From Paludibacteraceae bacterium (GTDB lineage: Bacteria > Bacteroidota > Bacteroidia > Bacteroidales > Paludibacteraceae): a stretch of DNA of 53,022 nt. The stretch lies in the NCBI GenBank assembly GCA_017630395.1, contig JAGBVI010000029.1, forward strand, positions 1 through 53,022. Reading direction: 5' to 3'. Made by a program: the position numbers and the translations under genes. A model generated the notes under the pieces. It saw only the letters and a list, made by a program, of their open reading frames with translations. It was not told where the DNA came from and did no database searches. Shown in pieces: positions 8,093-16,910 of the stretch (within the stretch, counting starts at the first letter, position 1; each line of letters begins with the position of its first letter).

Positions 8093-8100
8093 CAAATATA
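8093..8100 (-). promoter_or_regulatory. TAnnTTTG -7 box of the satD-DUF3307 operon
   Basis: On the minus strand TATATTTG lies 20 bases upstream of ATG 8072, which predicts a leader of only about 15 bases. The surrounding 16 bases TTCAACCACAAATATA (plus strand, 8085-8100) recur exactly at 46185-46200 in front of the DUF4143 ATPase gene, at the same distance from its start codon. Confidence 0.5.
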
Positions 8101-8155
8101 GTATATTTATTCTTTCTTTTTAAGTTACTGTTGAATTTTTTCTTAGAAGTTGTTT

Positions 8156-8215
8156 AAATTTTATATCGAGCATATTTGAGAAAGCTTTTATAAATTTATT
8201 TGATTATCTAAAATC
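8156..8215. mobile_element. family 1 MITE, solitary end
   Basis: The sequence starts GAAGTTGTTTAAATTTTAT after a TTA target-like triplet. It continues TCGAGCATATTTGAGA, as in the full copy at 17742, and then diverges. No matching second end is found nearby, so this is a truncated or decayed copy. It lies between the satD promoter and the right iteron array. Confidence 0.6.
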
Positions 8216-8284
8216 TTCTCTCTCTATCGGAAATATACTAAAAATAATAGCTCTTTTAGTTGGTCAAAATAATTACCTTAAATA

Positions 8285-8407
8285 TGTATAGTTGCAATTT
8301 ATAACCATATATAGTTATAATTACTCATTATAACCGAAATAGGTTATATTTACACTTTATAACCTCATAGAGTTATAATTACTATTTATAACCCTTTTCA
8401 GTTAATT
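8285..8407. repeat. right iteron array: 21-bp palindromes every 29 bp
   Basis: Half-sites TTATAACC start at 8299, 8328, 8357 and 8386. Half-sites GTTATA start at 8314, 8343, 8372 and (as GTTAAT) 8401. Spacing within a pair (14 bases between half-site starts) and between pairs (29 bp) is identical to the array at 6488-6609. It occupies the divergent region between the satD-like gene and the histidine phosphatase gene, ending about 100 bases before the phosphatase ATG. The rest of the 430-bp gap holds the satD promoter and a MITE end. Confidence 0.85.
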
Positions 8408-8503
8408 AAAGTTTCGTAATATTTAGTTCTCTAAAAATTGTCTCTTGCATATCTTGAGAATTTTTACGAATATTGTAGTCCAAAATTTAATTGAGAGATT
8501 GAT

Positions 8504-9793
8504 ATGAAATTATTTTTAAAAGGGGGATTATTTTGTATTTGTTCCTTAATGGTTAGTTCCATGGGAGCGCAAACAACCAAAGAGGAAATGATGTTACACA
8601 TCGACCAAACAGCAAGTAATTATCTTGCTTATTCCACCAATTTTAAACCGCAATCAAAAGTACCTAAGGGGTATCAGGCTTTTTACGTTAGTCACTACGG
8701 CAGACATGGGTCTCGCTACCATTATTCGGCTACAGATTTTAAAAATATGTTGGAGATATTGCAAAAAGCAGATTCGGCCGAAGCATTGACAGAGCTGGGT
8801 GTCAGTGTTAAAAATCGCTTTGCTAAAATCTATGAAGATGGCAAAATGAAAGCTGGAGATCTTACACAGAAAGGGGTAGAGCAACATAAAGGGATAGCCC
8901 GTCGAATGGTAAAGAATTGTCCTAAGGTATTTAAAGGGGAGGCAAAAATTAGTGCAAAATCTTCCACATCCGTTCGCTGTGTACTGAGCATGGATGCTTT
9001 TTGTCAGGAGTTGAAAACGATTAATCCTAAACTTCAAATCACCAACGAAGCAAGCAAACGTCTTATGTCATACATTTGCTATGAAGAGAAAGAGGATCAA
9101 AACAAAAGAATGAATGATACCCTATGGACTAAACCTTTTGGAGAATTGCATTATCGGTTGATTCATCCTTCAAGAATGATGAGCGTTTTATTTAGAGACA
9201 AAGAGTATATGGATAAAAATATAGACTCTGTTGCCTTTATGCGCAAATTATATGATATTCACTCCAGTATGCAAGGAATGGATAGTTTAAATATTGATTT
9301 TAGTGATGTTTGGACAAAAGAGGAATTATACAACAATTGGCGAGTGCAAAATGCTTGGTGGTATGCCAATAGTGGTCCATGTCCTCTCACTTTGTCAAAA
9401 AATCCATTGTTAGCTCGAAACCTACTAAAGAATATTTTGGAGGAAGCCCAAAAGGCTGTCGAAGGGAAAGGAGATAATGCCTCACTTCGATTTGGACACG
9501 ATATGGGTATTCTTCCTTTGGCATCATTGATGGGAATGCAAGGTTGTGATGTTAAAACAACAGACCTTGAAAATCTACATACCGTATGGACCGATTTTAG
9601 AATCATTCCAATGGGTGCTAATATTCAATTGATTTTCTATCGTCACAAAAAGAATAAAAATGTTATTGTAAAGGCTTTATTAAACGAAAATGAGGTGACT
9701 TTACCTTTGAAAAGTGATACTGCACCTTACTATAATTGGGAAGATTTTTACCGATATTATTCAAATTTACTAAAAGCGACATCTATAAAGTAG
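8504..9793 (+). CDS. secreted histidine phosphatase (MINPP/phytase-like)
   Basis: The 429-residue protein begins with a signal peptide ending near SSMGAQ (residues 1-22), so it acts in the periplasm or on the surface. YVSHYGRHGSRYH near residue 65 carries the RHG motif with the nucleophilic histidine of branch 2 histidine phosphatases. LRFGHDMGILPLASL near 327 supplies the HD proton-donor motif. Bacteroidota homologues act as multiple inositol-polyphosphate phosphatases, and by resemblance this one probably removes phosphate from phytate-like substrates. It stands alone, with the 29-bp iteron array some 100 bases upstream, which could influence it. The substrate is inferred, not shown. Confidence 0.85.
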   Translation: MKLFLKGGLFCICSLMVSSMGAQTTKEEMMLHIDQTASNYLAYSTNFKPQSKVPKGYQAFYVSHYGRHGSRYHYSATDFKNMLEILQKADSAEALTELGVSVKNRFAKIYEDGKMKAGDLTQKGVEQHKGIARRMVKNCPKVFKGEAKISAKSSTSVRCVLSMDAFCQELKTINPKLQITNEASKRLMSYICYEEKEDQNKRMNDTLWTKPFGELHYRLIHPSRMMSVLFRDKEYMDKNIDSVAFMRKLYDIHSSMQGMDSLNIDFSDVWTKEELYNNWRVQNAWWYANSGPCPLTLSKNPLLARNLLKNILEEAQKAVEGKGDNASLRFGHDMGILPLASLMGMQGCDVKTTDLENLHTVWTDFRIIPMGANIQLIFYRHKKNKNVIVKALLNENEVTLPLKSDTAPYYNWEDFYRYYSNLLKATSIK

Positions 9794-9845
9794 GTAGGTT
9801 CTATAAATTCATTTAGTAGAATTTTTGAATTTATTTCGAGTATTT
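9792..9845. mobile_element. family 2 repeat, end fragment
   Basis: TTCTATAAATTCATTTAGTA (from 9799) followed by GAATTTTTGAATTTATTTCG matches, as reverse complement, the right end of the family 2 element at 23277-23472. Only about 50 bases remain, between the phosphatase stop and the gldF promoter region. Confidence 0.55.
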
Positions 9846-9891
9846 ACTACCTTTGAGGTCAAATTGTAATCAATCTTTACAAGTGTGAGTT

Positions 9892-10620
9892 ATGTTTACA
9901 TTGTTGAAAAAAGAGTTTAATAATTTTTTTGCTTCCCCCATGGGCTACATCGTGGTGGGTGTGTTTTTAGTGGTGACTGCTCTCTTTTTATGGGTTTTCC
10001 CGGGAGAATACAATATTTTGGATTCCGGCTATGCAAATATAGACGGACTTTTCTATTTTGCACCTTGGCTATATCTCTTCTTAGTGCCGGCTGTTACCAT
10101 GAGACTATTTGCAGAAGAGAAGAAAACAGGCACCATTGAGTTACTAATGACTCGCCCAATATCTTCTTGGAGTATCGTATTTTCTAAATATTTGGCAGGG
10201 GTATTATTAGTACTCTGTTCACTTCTCCCTACATTAATCTATTTTGCTTCTGTTTGGTGCTTGGGAGATCCAATGGGAAATATTGATACTGGAGGAACTT
10301 GGGGGTCATATATCGGTTTGTTTTTCTTGGCTATAATCTATGTGGCAATCGGCGTTTTTGCCTCTTCTTTGACAGATAATCAAATTATCTCTTTTATTGT
10401 TGCTGCTCTTTTGTGTTTCTTTTTTTATGCAGGTTTTGATATTATTTCCGGCATGGCTAATAGCGGAAACACAGAGACTTTTATCTCTTCTTTGGGAATC
10501 AATGCTCATTATGAATCAATGAGTAGAGGGGTTATCGATAGTAGAGATATTGTCTACTACTTAGTGGTGGTTGCTATCTTTATTTTCTTAACTCAAACTG
10601 TTATTGACAGAAAAAAATAA
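9892..10620 (+). CDS. gldF: GldF-type ABC transporter permease
   Basis: The 242-residue protein is an ABC-2 type permease with six hydrophobic helices. The start FTLLKKEFNNFFASPMGYIV and the segment RLFAEEKKTGTIELLMTRPI are characteristic of GldF, the membrane part of the gliding-motility GldFG transporter. Members work with the ATPase GldA and the auxiliary protein GldG in the inner membrane. Here gldG does not follow; the next gene, one base downstream, is a phosphopantetheinyl transferase. Either gldG lies elsewhere or this is a GldF-like transporter with another job. The length is normal and no damage is visible. Confidence 0.85.
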   Translation: MFTLLKKEFNNFFASPMGYIVVGVFLVVTALFLWVFPGEYNILDSGYANIDGLFYFAPWLYLFLVPAVTMRLFAEEKKTGTIELLMTRPISSWSIVFSKYLAGVLLVLCSLLPTLIYFASVWCLGDPMGNIDTGGTWGSYIGLFFLAIIYVAIGVFASSLTDNQIISFIVAALLCFFFYAGFDIISGMANSGNTETFISSLGINAHYESMSRGVIDSRDIVYYLVVVAIFIFLTQTVIDRKK

Positions 10621-10621
10621 G

Positions 10622-11248
10622 ATGCTATTTTATAACAAAAAGTTGATTAATGGTTATTCACTCGCTATTTGGAAAATTGAAGAGTCGGTGGAGCAACTTT
10701 TGTCTCATTTTTATACTTATAAAGAGGCAATGACAACTCAAATTACCTCTATGAATAGCGAAAAACGACAAAAAGAATTCCTTGCAGTCAGAGTTCTGAT
10801 TTCTAAACTATTAGGAGTTGAGAATGGTGTTATTTATAATAGTGACGGCAGACCTTCGCTATTAAATCGAGATGAGAAAATAAGTATCAGTCATACGCAA
10901 GGTTATGCATCCGTTATTATTCATCCCAATCGGACTGTTGGGGTAGATATAGAGCAATGTAGAGAGAAGATTTTCAGAATTAAACACAAGTTTTTGTCGG
11001 CTTTTGAATTGGCTCATGTAGATCTTCAAAATGAACTCAAATACCTAACTTTATTGTGGTCTGCCAAAGAAACCCTATATAAAATCTCAGATAATCATTT
11101 AGTTGAATTTGATGAAGATATGGAGGTAGCACCTTTAACACTCTCTTCTTGCGGTCAACTATACATCACCGATAAAAAAGTAGAAAAAAGATATGAACTT
11201 TCGTATCAATTTTTTGATGATTTTGTTATTGTTTATGGAGCTGAGTGA
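10622..11248 (+). CDS. 4'-phosphopantetheinyl transferase superfamily protein
   Basis: The 208-residue protein has the two blocks that bind coenzyme A and magnesium in this superfamily: VGVDIEQ (about residues 105-111) and LWSAKETLYK (about 143-152). It would move the phosphopantetheine arm from coenzyme A onto carrier proteins such as ACP. ATG 10622 is chosen over an in-frame TTG 18 bases earlier because it starts right after the gldF stop, with one base between. It is 12 bases ahead of the ATP-grasp-like gene, so gldF and the next three genes form one transcription unit. The Sfp-like shape is more likely than AcpS from the length. The target carrier protein is unknown. Confidence 0.85.
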   Translation: MLFYNKKLINGYSLAIWKIEESVEQLLSHFYTYKEAMTTQITSMNSEKRQKEFLAVRVLISKLLGVENGVIYNSDGRPSLLNRDEKISISHTQGYASVIIHPNRTVGVDIEQCREKIFRIKHKFLSAFELAHVDLQNELKYLTLLWSAKETLYKISDNHLVEFDEDMEVAPLTLSSCGQLYITDKKVEKRYELSYQFFDDFVIVYGAE

Positions 11249-11260
11249 AAATTTTAGTAT

Positions 11261-12454
11261 ATGAGACATTGCTACCTATTTAATCCTGAAAATGATTTGG
11301 CCTTAGCGAGCGATTCTTCGCATTACCATACTCCAAAAAAAATATTGGAATTTTCTTCCAATCTTTCTTTATTACCCGTTTGGTACGCTCCTAATAATAG
11401 TTTAATACTAACTCGAACTGAGGTTGACTCCGAATGGTATCAAGAACTCTTCTCGCAATTAGGAATTCAGCAACAATGGCTCACCATAGAACGCTATTCC
11501 TATCAACCGGAAGATTATCTTTCTCCATGGGGCTGGAATTCCGCTCTTCTTACGTGGTGGAAAAAGTTGAATCCGACTTTTTCGATTTGTTTGGAACAAA
11601 TAAGAAATTGGTCGTCAAGAGCAGTTACAATTAATTTGCTTTCCTATTTGAAACAACAAAATCTTCTTGAACCATCTCTTTCTATTCCACAAAAACTTAA
11701 CAGCTATTCTGATATACTGAGATTTCAAACAGAACATCCTTTGTTTATATTGAAATCACCTTGGTCAGGAAGTGGGAAAGGACTCTTTTGGAGTAATGGT
11801 TTATGGAGAGATAAATTAAGAGAATGGAGTAACAATATCTTAACTACGCAAGGCTTTGTAATAGGAGAGTTGGTGTATGAGAAAAAGCATGATTTCGCCA
11901 TGGAGTTCTTTTGCCAAGATGGCAATGTATCATTTATTGGATACTCTCATTTTTTGACAGATAAATTCGGGCATTACAAATACAATGTCATGGCAGCAGA
12001 TAAGGAGATAGAATCTTTCTTAATACAAAAACTTTACCATCCGGAAAGATTGTTGCGAACAAAAGAGAAAATTATTTTGTTTTTGAAAGAAAATTTAGCA
12101 CAATTTTACAATGGGTATTTAGGAATTGATATGATGTTATATGGCTATAAATCAACAGATTGTTATCTTCATCCTTGCGTTGAAATCAATTTAAGAATGA
12201 ATATGGGAATTGTTTCTCGAATGATTCATAATCGTTATTTTTCGGAAGAAACAAAAGGGATATACAAAGTGAAAACATTTTCTTCTCCTAAAGAATTATT
12301 GGATTATGACCTCTTTATGCGGAAGAAATTTCCTTTAATGATAGAGTCAAAGAAAATTATGAATGGCTATTTGGCTCTAACACAGATAACACCCCATTCT
12401 CGCTCTCTTGCTTATTTACAAAGTGGAATAGAAGAGGAGGTCTGCCATGTTTGA
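11261..12454 (+). CDS. conserved Bacteroidota protein, ATP-grasp-like
   Basis: The 397-residue protein starts MRHCYLFNPENDLALAS. A flexible glycine loop, LKSPWSGSGKGLFW (around residue 166), follows, and near residue 305 comes HPCVEINLRMNMG. A Gly-rich loop followed much later by an E-x-N-x-R block is the layout of ATP-grasp ligases, where these residues hold ATP and magnesium. I do not know a characterised homologue, and the amino-terminal substrate domain is unfamiliar. Its stop overlaps the start of the DUF2156-GNAT gene by eight bases, showing translational coupling. The two may act on the same cell-envelope or metabolite substrate, but this is inference. Confidence 0.6.
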   Translation: MRHCYLFNPENDLALASDSSHYHTPKKILEFSSNLSLLPVWYAPNNSLILTRTEVDSEWYQELFSQLGIQQQWLTIERYSYQPEDYLSPWGWNSALLTWWKKLNPTFSICLEQIRNWSSRAVTINLLSYLKQQNLLEPSLSIPQKLNSYSDILRFQTEHPLFILKSPWSGSGKGLFWSNGLWRDKLREWSNNILTTQGFVIGELVYEKKHDFAMEFFCQDGNVSFIGYSHFLTDKFGHYKYNVMAADKEIESFLIQKLYHPERLLRTKEKIILFLKENLAQFYNGYLGIDMMLYGYKSTDCYLHPCVEINLRMNMGIVSRMIHNRYFSEETKGIYKVKTFSSPKELLDYDLFMRKKFPLMIESKKIMNGYLALTQITPHSRSLAYLQSGIEEEVCHV

Positions 12455-14384
12455 AAAAATTCATTTTCGAGAAGTTTCTATTGAAGATAGGTGCTTGTGG
12501 AATAGTTATTTGTCTTTGTCTGGTATTCGCTTTTGCGATTTTTCTTTTCTCAATATTTGTGCTTGGAAATTTTATTATCAGACCGAGTTAGCAGAATGGA
12601 AAGGTTACTTGTTAATCAGACACTATTTTGATGATAATTTTCACTACTTTTTTCCGATAGGAGATGGGAATATCGCTGAGGTTTTAAATGATTTGAAAAC
12701 TTTTGCCTTTGAAAATCATCACTCATTTTTAATGGATTGCTTGACAATTAATCAATTAGAAGAAATAAAAACAATTTCCATACATCCTTTTTCGTTTAGT
12801 TTAGATAGAAATTTCAGTGATTACCTTTATCTACGAGAAGATTGGATCGCTCTGAAAGGAAAACGTTTACAATCAAAACGAAACCATTTGAAACGATTCT
12901 TGCAAAACTACGAGTATGAATACAAACCCTATACAGATGCTTACTTAAACGATTGTATTTCACTGACCAAACAATGGATGAAGGAAAATCCTGACCTGAA
13001 TTGGGACTCCATGAACAATGAACTACAAGTAATACAATTTGCCTTAAACAATCTAGAGCAATTAGGTGGCTGTGGAGGAACCTTATGGGTAGATGGTCAA
13101 TTAGTGGCATTTTCTTTGGGTTCTCCTATCAATGAAGACACTTTTGTTGTACATATCGAAAAGGCAAACACCTCATACGAAGGGATTTATGTTGCGATGG
13201 GAAACATATTTGCCCAAAATCTTCCCGACAACTATACCTTCTTAAATCGTGAAGATGACATGGGATTGAAAGGATTACGTCAATCTAAATTATCCTATTC
13301 TCCTCATAAATTGTTGGCAAAATTTTCCATCGATTTTTCTGCTGAAAATACAATAGAAGAATCAAAATTAAAGTTGCTGTGGGAAACTGTCTTTCATGAC
13401 AATCCAACCTACATAAATGATTTTTTCTCCGATTTAAGAGGAGAATATAATTCTGTTTTTAAGCAAGATAAGGAAAAAAATTTACTCTCTTCCATGTATC
13501 TGGTAAAGTACGAATTTCAGCTACTTAAACAATCATTGCCACTATATTATTTCTACGCAATAGCTACGGATAAATCTGTTAGAAATCAAGGACTTGCTAC
13601 AGGTATGATTTACGAGTCTATATGGCGAGGATTTATCGAAAAAATTGGAATGGCCTTCTTGGTTCCAGCCAATCATGAATTGATCGATTTTTACTCAAAT
13701 TTCGGCTTCGCACCATGGATGTATAGTAATGTCACAAATTATTCTTGCGAAAAATTAGAAAGGGGAGAGTCACGCATCCGATTGTCTGAGTGTCTGCTCA
13801 ATAAAAAAATACAAATTTCCTTGATAGAAGTAATAAAAAATTCAGAACTTGCTATCTTACCATCAGAAACGTTACTCGATTTTTGGATCCAAGATACAAG
13901 AAACGATGGAAAAGTTTTTTATTCCATCATTCAGAATGAAAAGATGGTTGCTTGGATAATTGTTGAAAATTGCGATTACGACAAACTCTTGAAAATTTCA
14001 ATCTTAGGTTCCATCACACCAATACCGCTCAACGACTTACTGCTCTCTCTTAAAGAATTGTTTCCAAAGGTTTCATCTATAGAAATCCAGCAACACTCAT
14101 TGATAGGAGAGACACCTCATTCTCTTTGTAGAATTATCCATCTACCAACATTCTTAGACCAATATGTAAAAATTTATCATGGAGACCCCTTTGCATTTTA
14201 TTACCATGATGAATTACTTCCACCCAATAGCGGATATTATAAAATATCAGTATCCGGATGGCAAAAAGTAGAAACACTTGGGAACGAGTGCAAAGTTGTT
14301 AATTCTTTAACAATAATCCCCTTCTTATTTCGAGAAAAAATAGGGTATATAGGCAATATTACATATTGTTCTATACTGCAATAA
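12447..14384 (+). CDS. fusion of DUF2156 (LPG-synthase-like) and GNAT domains
   Basis: Residues about 1-290 fit DUF2156, the catalytic fold of aminoacyl-phosphatidylglycerol synthases: KRNHLKRFL, GGTLWVDGQLVAFSLGS, then FLNREDDMGLKGLRQSKLSY. Residues about 300-430 fit a GNAT acetyltransferase: YYFYAIATDKSVRNQGLATG is the acetyl-CoA loop, followed by FYSNFGF. The last 200 residues are unassigned. The protein has 645 residues and no membrane helices, unlike full MprF. DUF2156 and GNAT enzymes both transfer acyl groups, so it may modify a lipid or amine, but the substrate is unknown. It overlaps the ATP-grasp-like gene by eight bases and ends the operon, facing murF-alr. Confidence 0.75.
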   Translation: MFEKIHFREVSIEDRCLWNSYLSLSGIRFCDFSFLNICAWKFYYQTELAEWKGYLLIRHYFDDNFHYFFPIGDGNIAEVLNDLKTFAFENHHSFLMDCLTINQLEEIKTISIHPFSFSLDRNFSDYLYLREDWIALKGKRLQSKRNHLKRFLQNYEYEYKPYTDAYLNDCISLTKQWMKENPDLNWDSMNNELQVIQFALNNLEQLGGCGGTLWVDGQLVAFSLGSPINEDTFVVHIEKANTSYEGIYVAMGNIFAQNLPDNYTFLNREDDMGLKGLRQSKLSYSPHKLLAKFSIDFSAENTIEESKLKLLWETVFHDNPTYINDFFSDLRGEYNSVFKQDKEKNLLSSMYLVKYEFQLLKQSLPLYYFYAIATDKSVRNQGLATGMIYESIWRGFIEKIGMAFLVPANHELIDFYSNFGFAPWMYSNVTNYSCEKLERGESRIRLSECLLNKKIQISLIEVIKNSELAILPSETLLDFWIQDTRNDGKVFYSIIQNEKMVAWIIVENCDYDKLLKISILGSITPIPLNDLLLSLKELFPKVSSIEIQQHSLIGETPHSLCRIIHLPTFLDQYVKIYHGDPFAFYYHDELLPPNSGYYKISVSGWQKVETLGNECKVVNSLTIIPFLFREKIGYIGNITYCSILQ

Positions 14385-14411
14385 ATCACTATATTTGACT
14401 ATCTACAAAGA

Positions 14412-16877
14412 TTACTCTTTAAAATAGACTCGTTTTACACGTTTAGAAATACCAGCCAACACTTCGTAAGGAATTGTTTCTAACAATTGAGCTACATCTT
14501 GAATAGAATTTCCCTTTCCAAAAATGACTACATCATCTCCCTCTTTCACTTGAGGTACATCTGTTAAGTCAATCATACAAACATCCATACATATATTTCC
14601 TACAAATGGCGCAAAGTGGTCATTAACAAGAACTTTACCATTGTAATTACCTAACTTTCTATTTAATCCATCTGCATATCCAATAGGAATAGCACCAATA
14701 ATTGAATCTCTTTTCAAAACACCTTTTCTACTATAACCCACAGTATCGGAAGCTGACACTTTACGAATTTGCAAAATCTTTGTTTTCAATGTACACACCT
14801 CTTCCAAAACATTATTTGCAACTGCACTCATACCATAGTGACCAATACCCAAACGAACCATATCAAACTGAAATGAATTGAACCGCTCTATTCCGGCAGA
14901 ATTTAGAATGTGAGCCAAGATTTTATGTCGGAAACTACCTTCAATTTGAGTTCTCATAGACTGAAATTTCTCAATTTGATTTAAAGTAAAAGTATCAAAA
15001 TCAGCGCTATCAGACCCAACAAGATGAGAAAATAGAGAACGAATTTTTACAGCATTTTGCGATTTTAATCGCCCAATCAAACGTTCAATATCCTTTTCTT
15101 CAAAACCTAATCGATGCATGCCTGTATCCAATTTCAAATGAATAGGATAATCTGTAATACCTTGTTTTTCAGCTTCGTGAATAATCTTTTCTAATAATTG
15201 GAAACTATACACCTCTGGTTCTAAATTATTCTCAAAAATTTTAGGAAAACTATTTAATTCCGGATTCATTACAACAATAGGAAGATGAATACCCTCTTTC
15301 CTAAGAATTGCTCCCTCATCGGCAACCGCAACAGCCAAATAGTCGCATCCATTATGTTGTAAAGTTTTAGCTACTTCAACATCACCACTTCCGTAAGCAT
15401 TAGCTTTCACCATACTCATGATTTTGGTATCCGGATTAAGAAAAGAACGAAAATAGTTGAAGTTTCTAATCAAAGCAGAAAGATTTACTTCTAAAATTGT
15501 TTCATGAACAATTGTTGCTAATTTATCAGTAATCTCTTCAAATTGGAATTTACGTGCACCTTTCAATAAAATAGCCTCTGAATGAAAATGTGACGCATCA
15601 AAATTTTTCAAAAAACTCTCTGTGTCAGGGTAGAACTGACTTTGAGCAACTTTGAATAAATCTTTGTGTTTAGGTAGCTCTGTTCCAATACCAATAAATC
15701 TATTTACTTCCTTCTCTTCCAACATCTTCGCAACCATCTCGTAAAGAGAATCATCATTAATCCCACTCTGGAAGATATCCGATAAAATAAGAGTCCGATT
15801 CAACTTTTTTGCTATTGCTTGCTCACGTAAAAAGTCCAATGCAATGCTTAATGAGTGAACATCCGAGTTGTAACTATCATTAATTAGCAGACAATTGTTT
15901 TCTCCCTCTTTAACCTCCATGCGCATAGCAATTGGATCCAACTCCATCATTTTCTCTGCAATACACTCAGCCGAATAGCCCAAATAAAGCATTAAAGCTA
16001 AACAAGGAAAAGAATTTTCTATAGAAACCTTATGGATAAAAGGAATTGAATAATTACATTCCACACCTTTATATTGATAAGTAATCGTAGTTTTGTCTAA
16101 CTCTTTTTTCTCAGAAGTAATTATAACATCCGCCTGAGAAGATCTTCCGTAGGTAAAAAAACGACTATTAGCATTCCATTGCTGAAAACAGATATCAACC
16201 AGTTTTTCATCTTTGTTGTACAAAATTACCGGACAATTCTTAAACAACTTAATCTTTTCACTGCATTTCTCTTTCAAAGAGATGAAATTTTCCTGATGAG
16301 CTTCTCCCAAATAAGTAAATATCCCAATTGACGGATTAATAACCGGAGCAATCTTCTGCATCTCGCACGGTTGAGAAATACCCGCTTCAAATACACCCAT
16401 TTGAGTATCAGAATCCAATCTCCAAACAGAAAAAGGAACTCCTATTTGAGAATTGTAACTACGAGGAGAACGAGTTATCTTATATTCATTTTGTAACAAC
16501 TGATAAATCCACTCTTTAACAATAGTTTTTCCGTTGCTCCCTGTGATTCCTATAACCGGAATATCAAATTTATTACGATGATGTATTGTCAATCGTTGTA
16601 GAGCTTCTACAGAATTATCGATACAGATGAAATTAGCTTCTGATAAATGAGAAAATCGTTGAAAATCAGTCTCAATAACAAAGTTTCTAACTTGGTTACG
16701 ATAGGCATCTTCAATATATTCATGTCCATCATTTCTCCCGGTTTTTATAGCAAAAAACAAAGTCTCTTCAGGAAAGGTGATGGCTCGACTATCTGTCTGT
16801 AATCTTGAAATAGTCGAATTAGAATTACCATGCAATTCACCTCCAATTATATGAGCAATTTCGGAAATCGTGTACAT
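14412..16877 (-). CDS. murF-alr: bifunctional MurF ligase / alanine racemase
   Basis: This 821-residue fusion is typical of Bacteroidota. The first half is MurF, which adds D-Ala-D-Ala to the UDP-MurNAc tripeptide in the cytoplasm; its ATP loop ITGSNGKT lies near residue 112. The second half, from about residue 455, is alanine racemase. MSMVKANAYGSG holds the PLP-binding lysine near residue 491, and GYADGL and the VGYSRKG segment lie in the C-terminal barrel. Joining the racemase to the ligase couples D-alanine supply to its use in peptidoglycan. The length is full and no motif is missing. It runs toward the DUF2156 gene and follows the VC0807 gene on the same strand with a 33-base gap. Confidence 0.95.
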   Translation of the reverse strand: MYTISEIAHIIGGELHGNSNSTISRLQTDSRAITFPEETLFFAIKTGRNDGHEYIEDAYRNQVRNFVIETDFQRFSHLSEANFICIDNSVEALQRLTIHHRNKFDIPVIGITGSNGKTIVKEWIYQLLQNEYKITRSPRSYNSQIGVPFSVWRLDSDTQMGVFEAGISQPCEMQKIAPVINPSIGIFTYLGEAHQENFISLKEKCSEKIKLFKNCPVILYNKDEKLVDICFQQWNANSRFFTYGRSSQADVIITSEKKELDKTTITYQYKGVECNYSIPFIHKVSIENSFPCLALMLYLGYSAECIAEKMMELDPIAMRMEVKEGENNCLLINDSYNSDVHSLSIALDFLREQAIAKKLNRTLILSDIFQSGINDDSLYEMVAKMLEEKEVNRFIGIGTELPKHKDLFKVAQSQFYPDTESFLKNFDASHFHSEAILLKGARKFQFEEITDKLATIVHETILEVNLSALIRNFNYFRSFLNPDTKIMSMVKANAYGSGDVEVAKTLQHNGCDYLAVAVADEGAILRKEGIHLPIVVMNPELNSFPKIFENNLEPEVYSFQLLEKIIHEAEKQGITDYPIHLKLDTGMHRLGFEEKDIERLIGRLKSQNAVKIRSLFSHLVGSDSADFDTFTLNQIEKFQSMRTQIEGSFRHKILAHILNSAGIERFNSFQFDMVRLGIGHYGMSAVANNVLEEVCTLKTKILQIRKVSASDTVGYSRKGVLKRDSIIGAIPIGYADGLNRKLGNYNGKVLVNDHFAPFVGNICMDVCMIDLTDVPQVKEGDDVVIFGKGNSIQDVAQLLETIPYEVLAGISKRVKRVYFKE

Positions 16878-16910
16878 CTCTTTTATCTTTTTCAGTTTAA
16901 AACTTTAATT

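Noticed and set aside
6488-8407. CRISPR array
   Set aside because: The 29-bp periodic repeats have 8-bp spacers without unique content, are palindromic, and there are no cas genes.
6488-8407. plasmid or chromosome replication origin based on iterons
   Set aside because: There is no replication initiator gene next to the arrays and no DnaA-box cluster was recognised.
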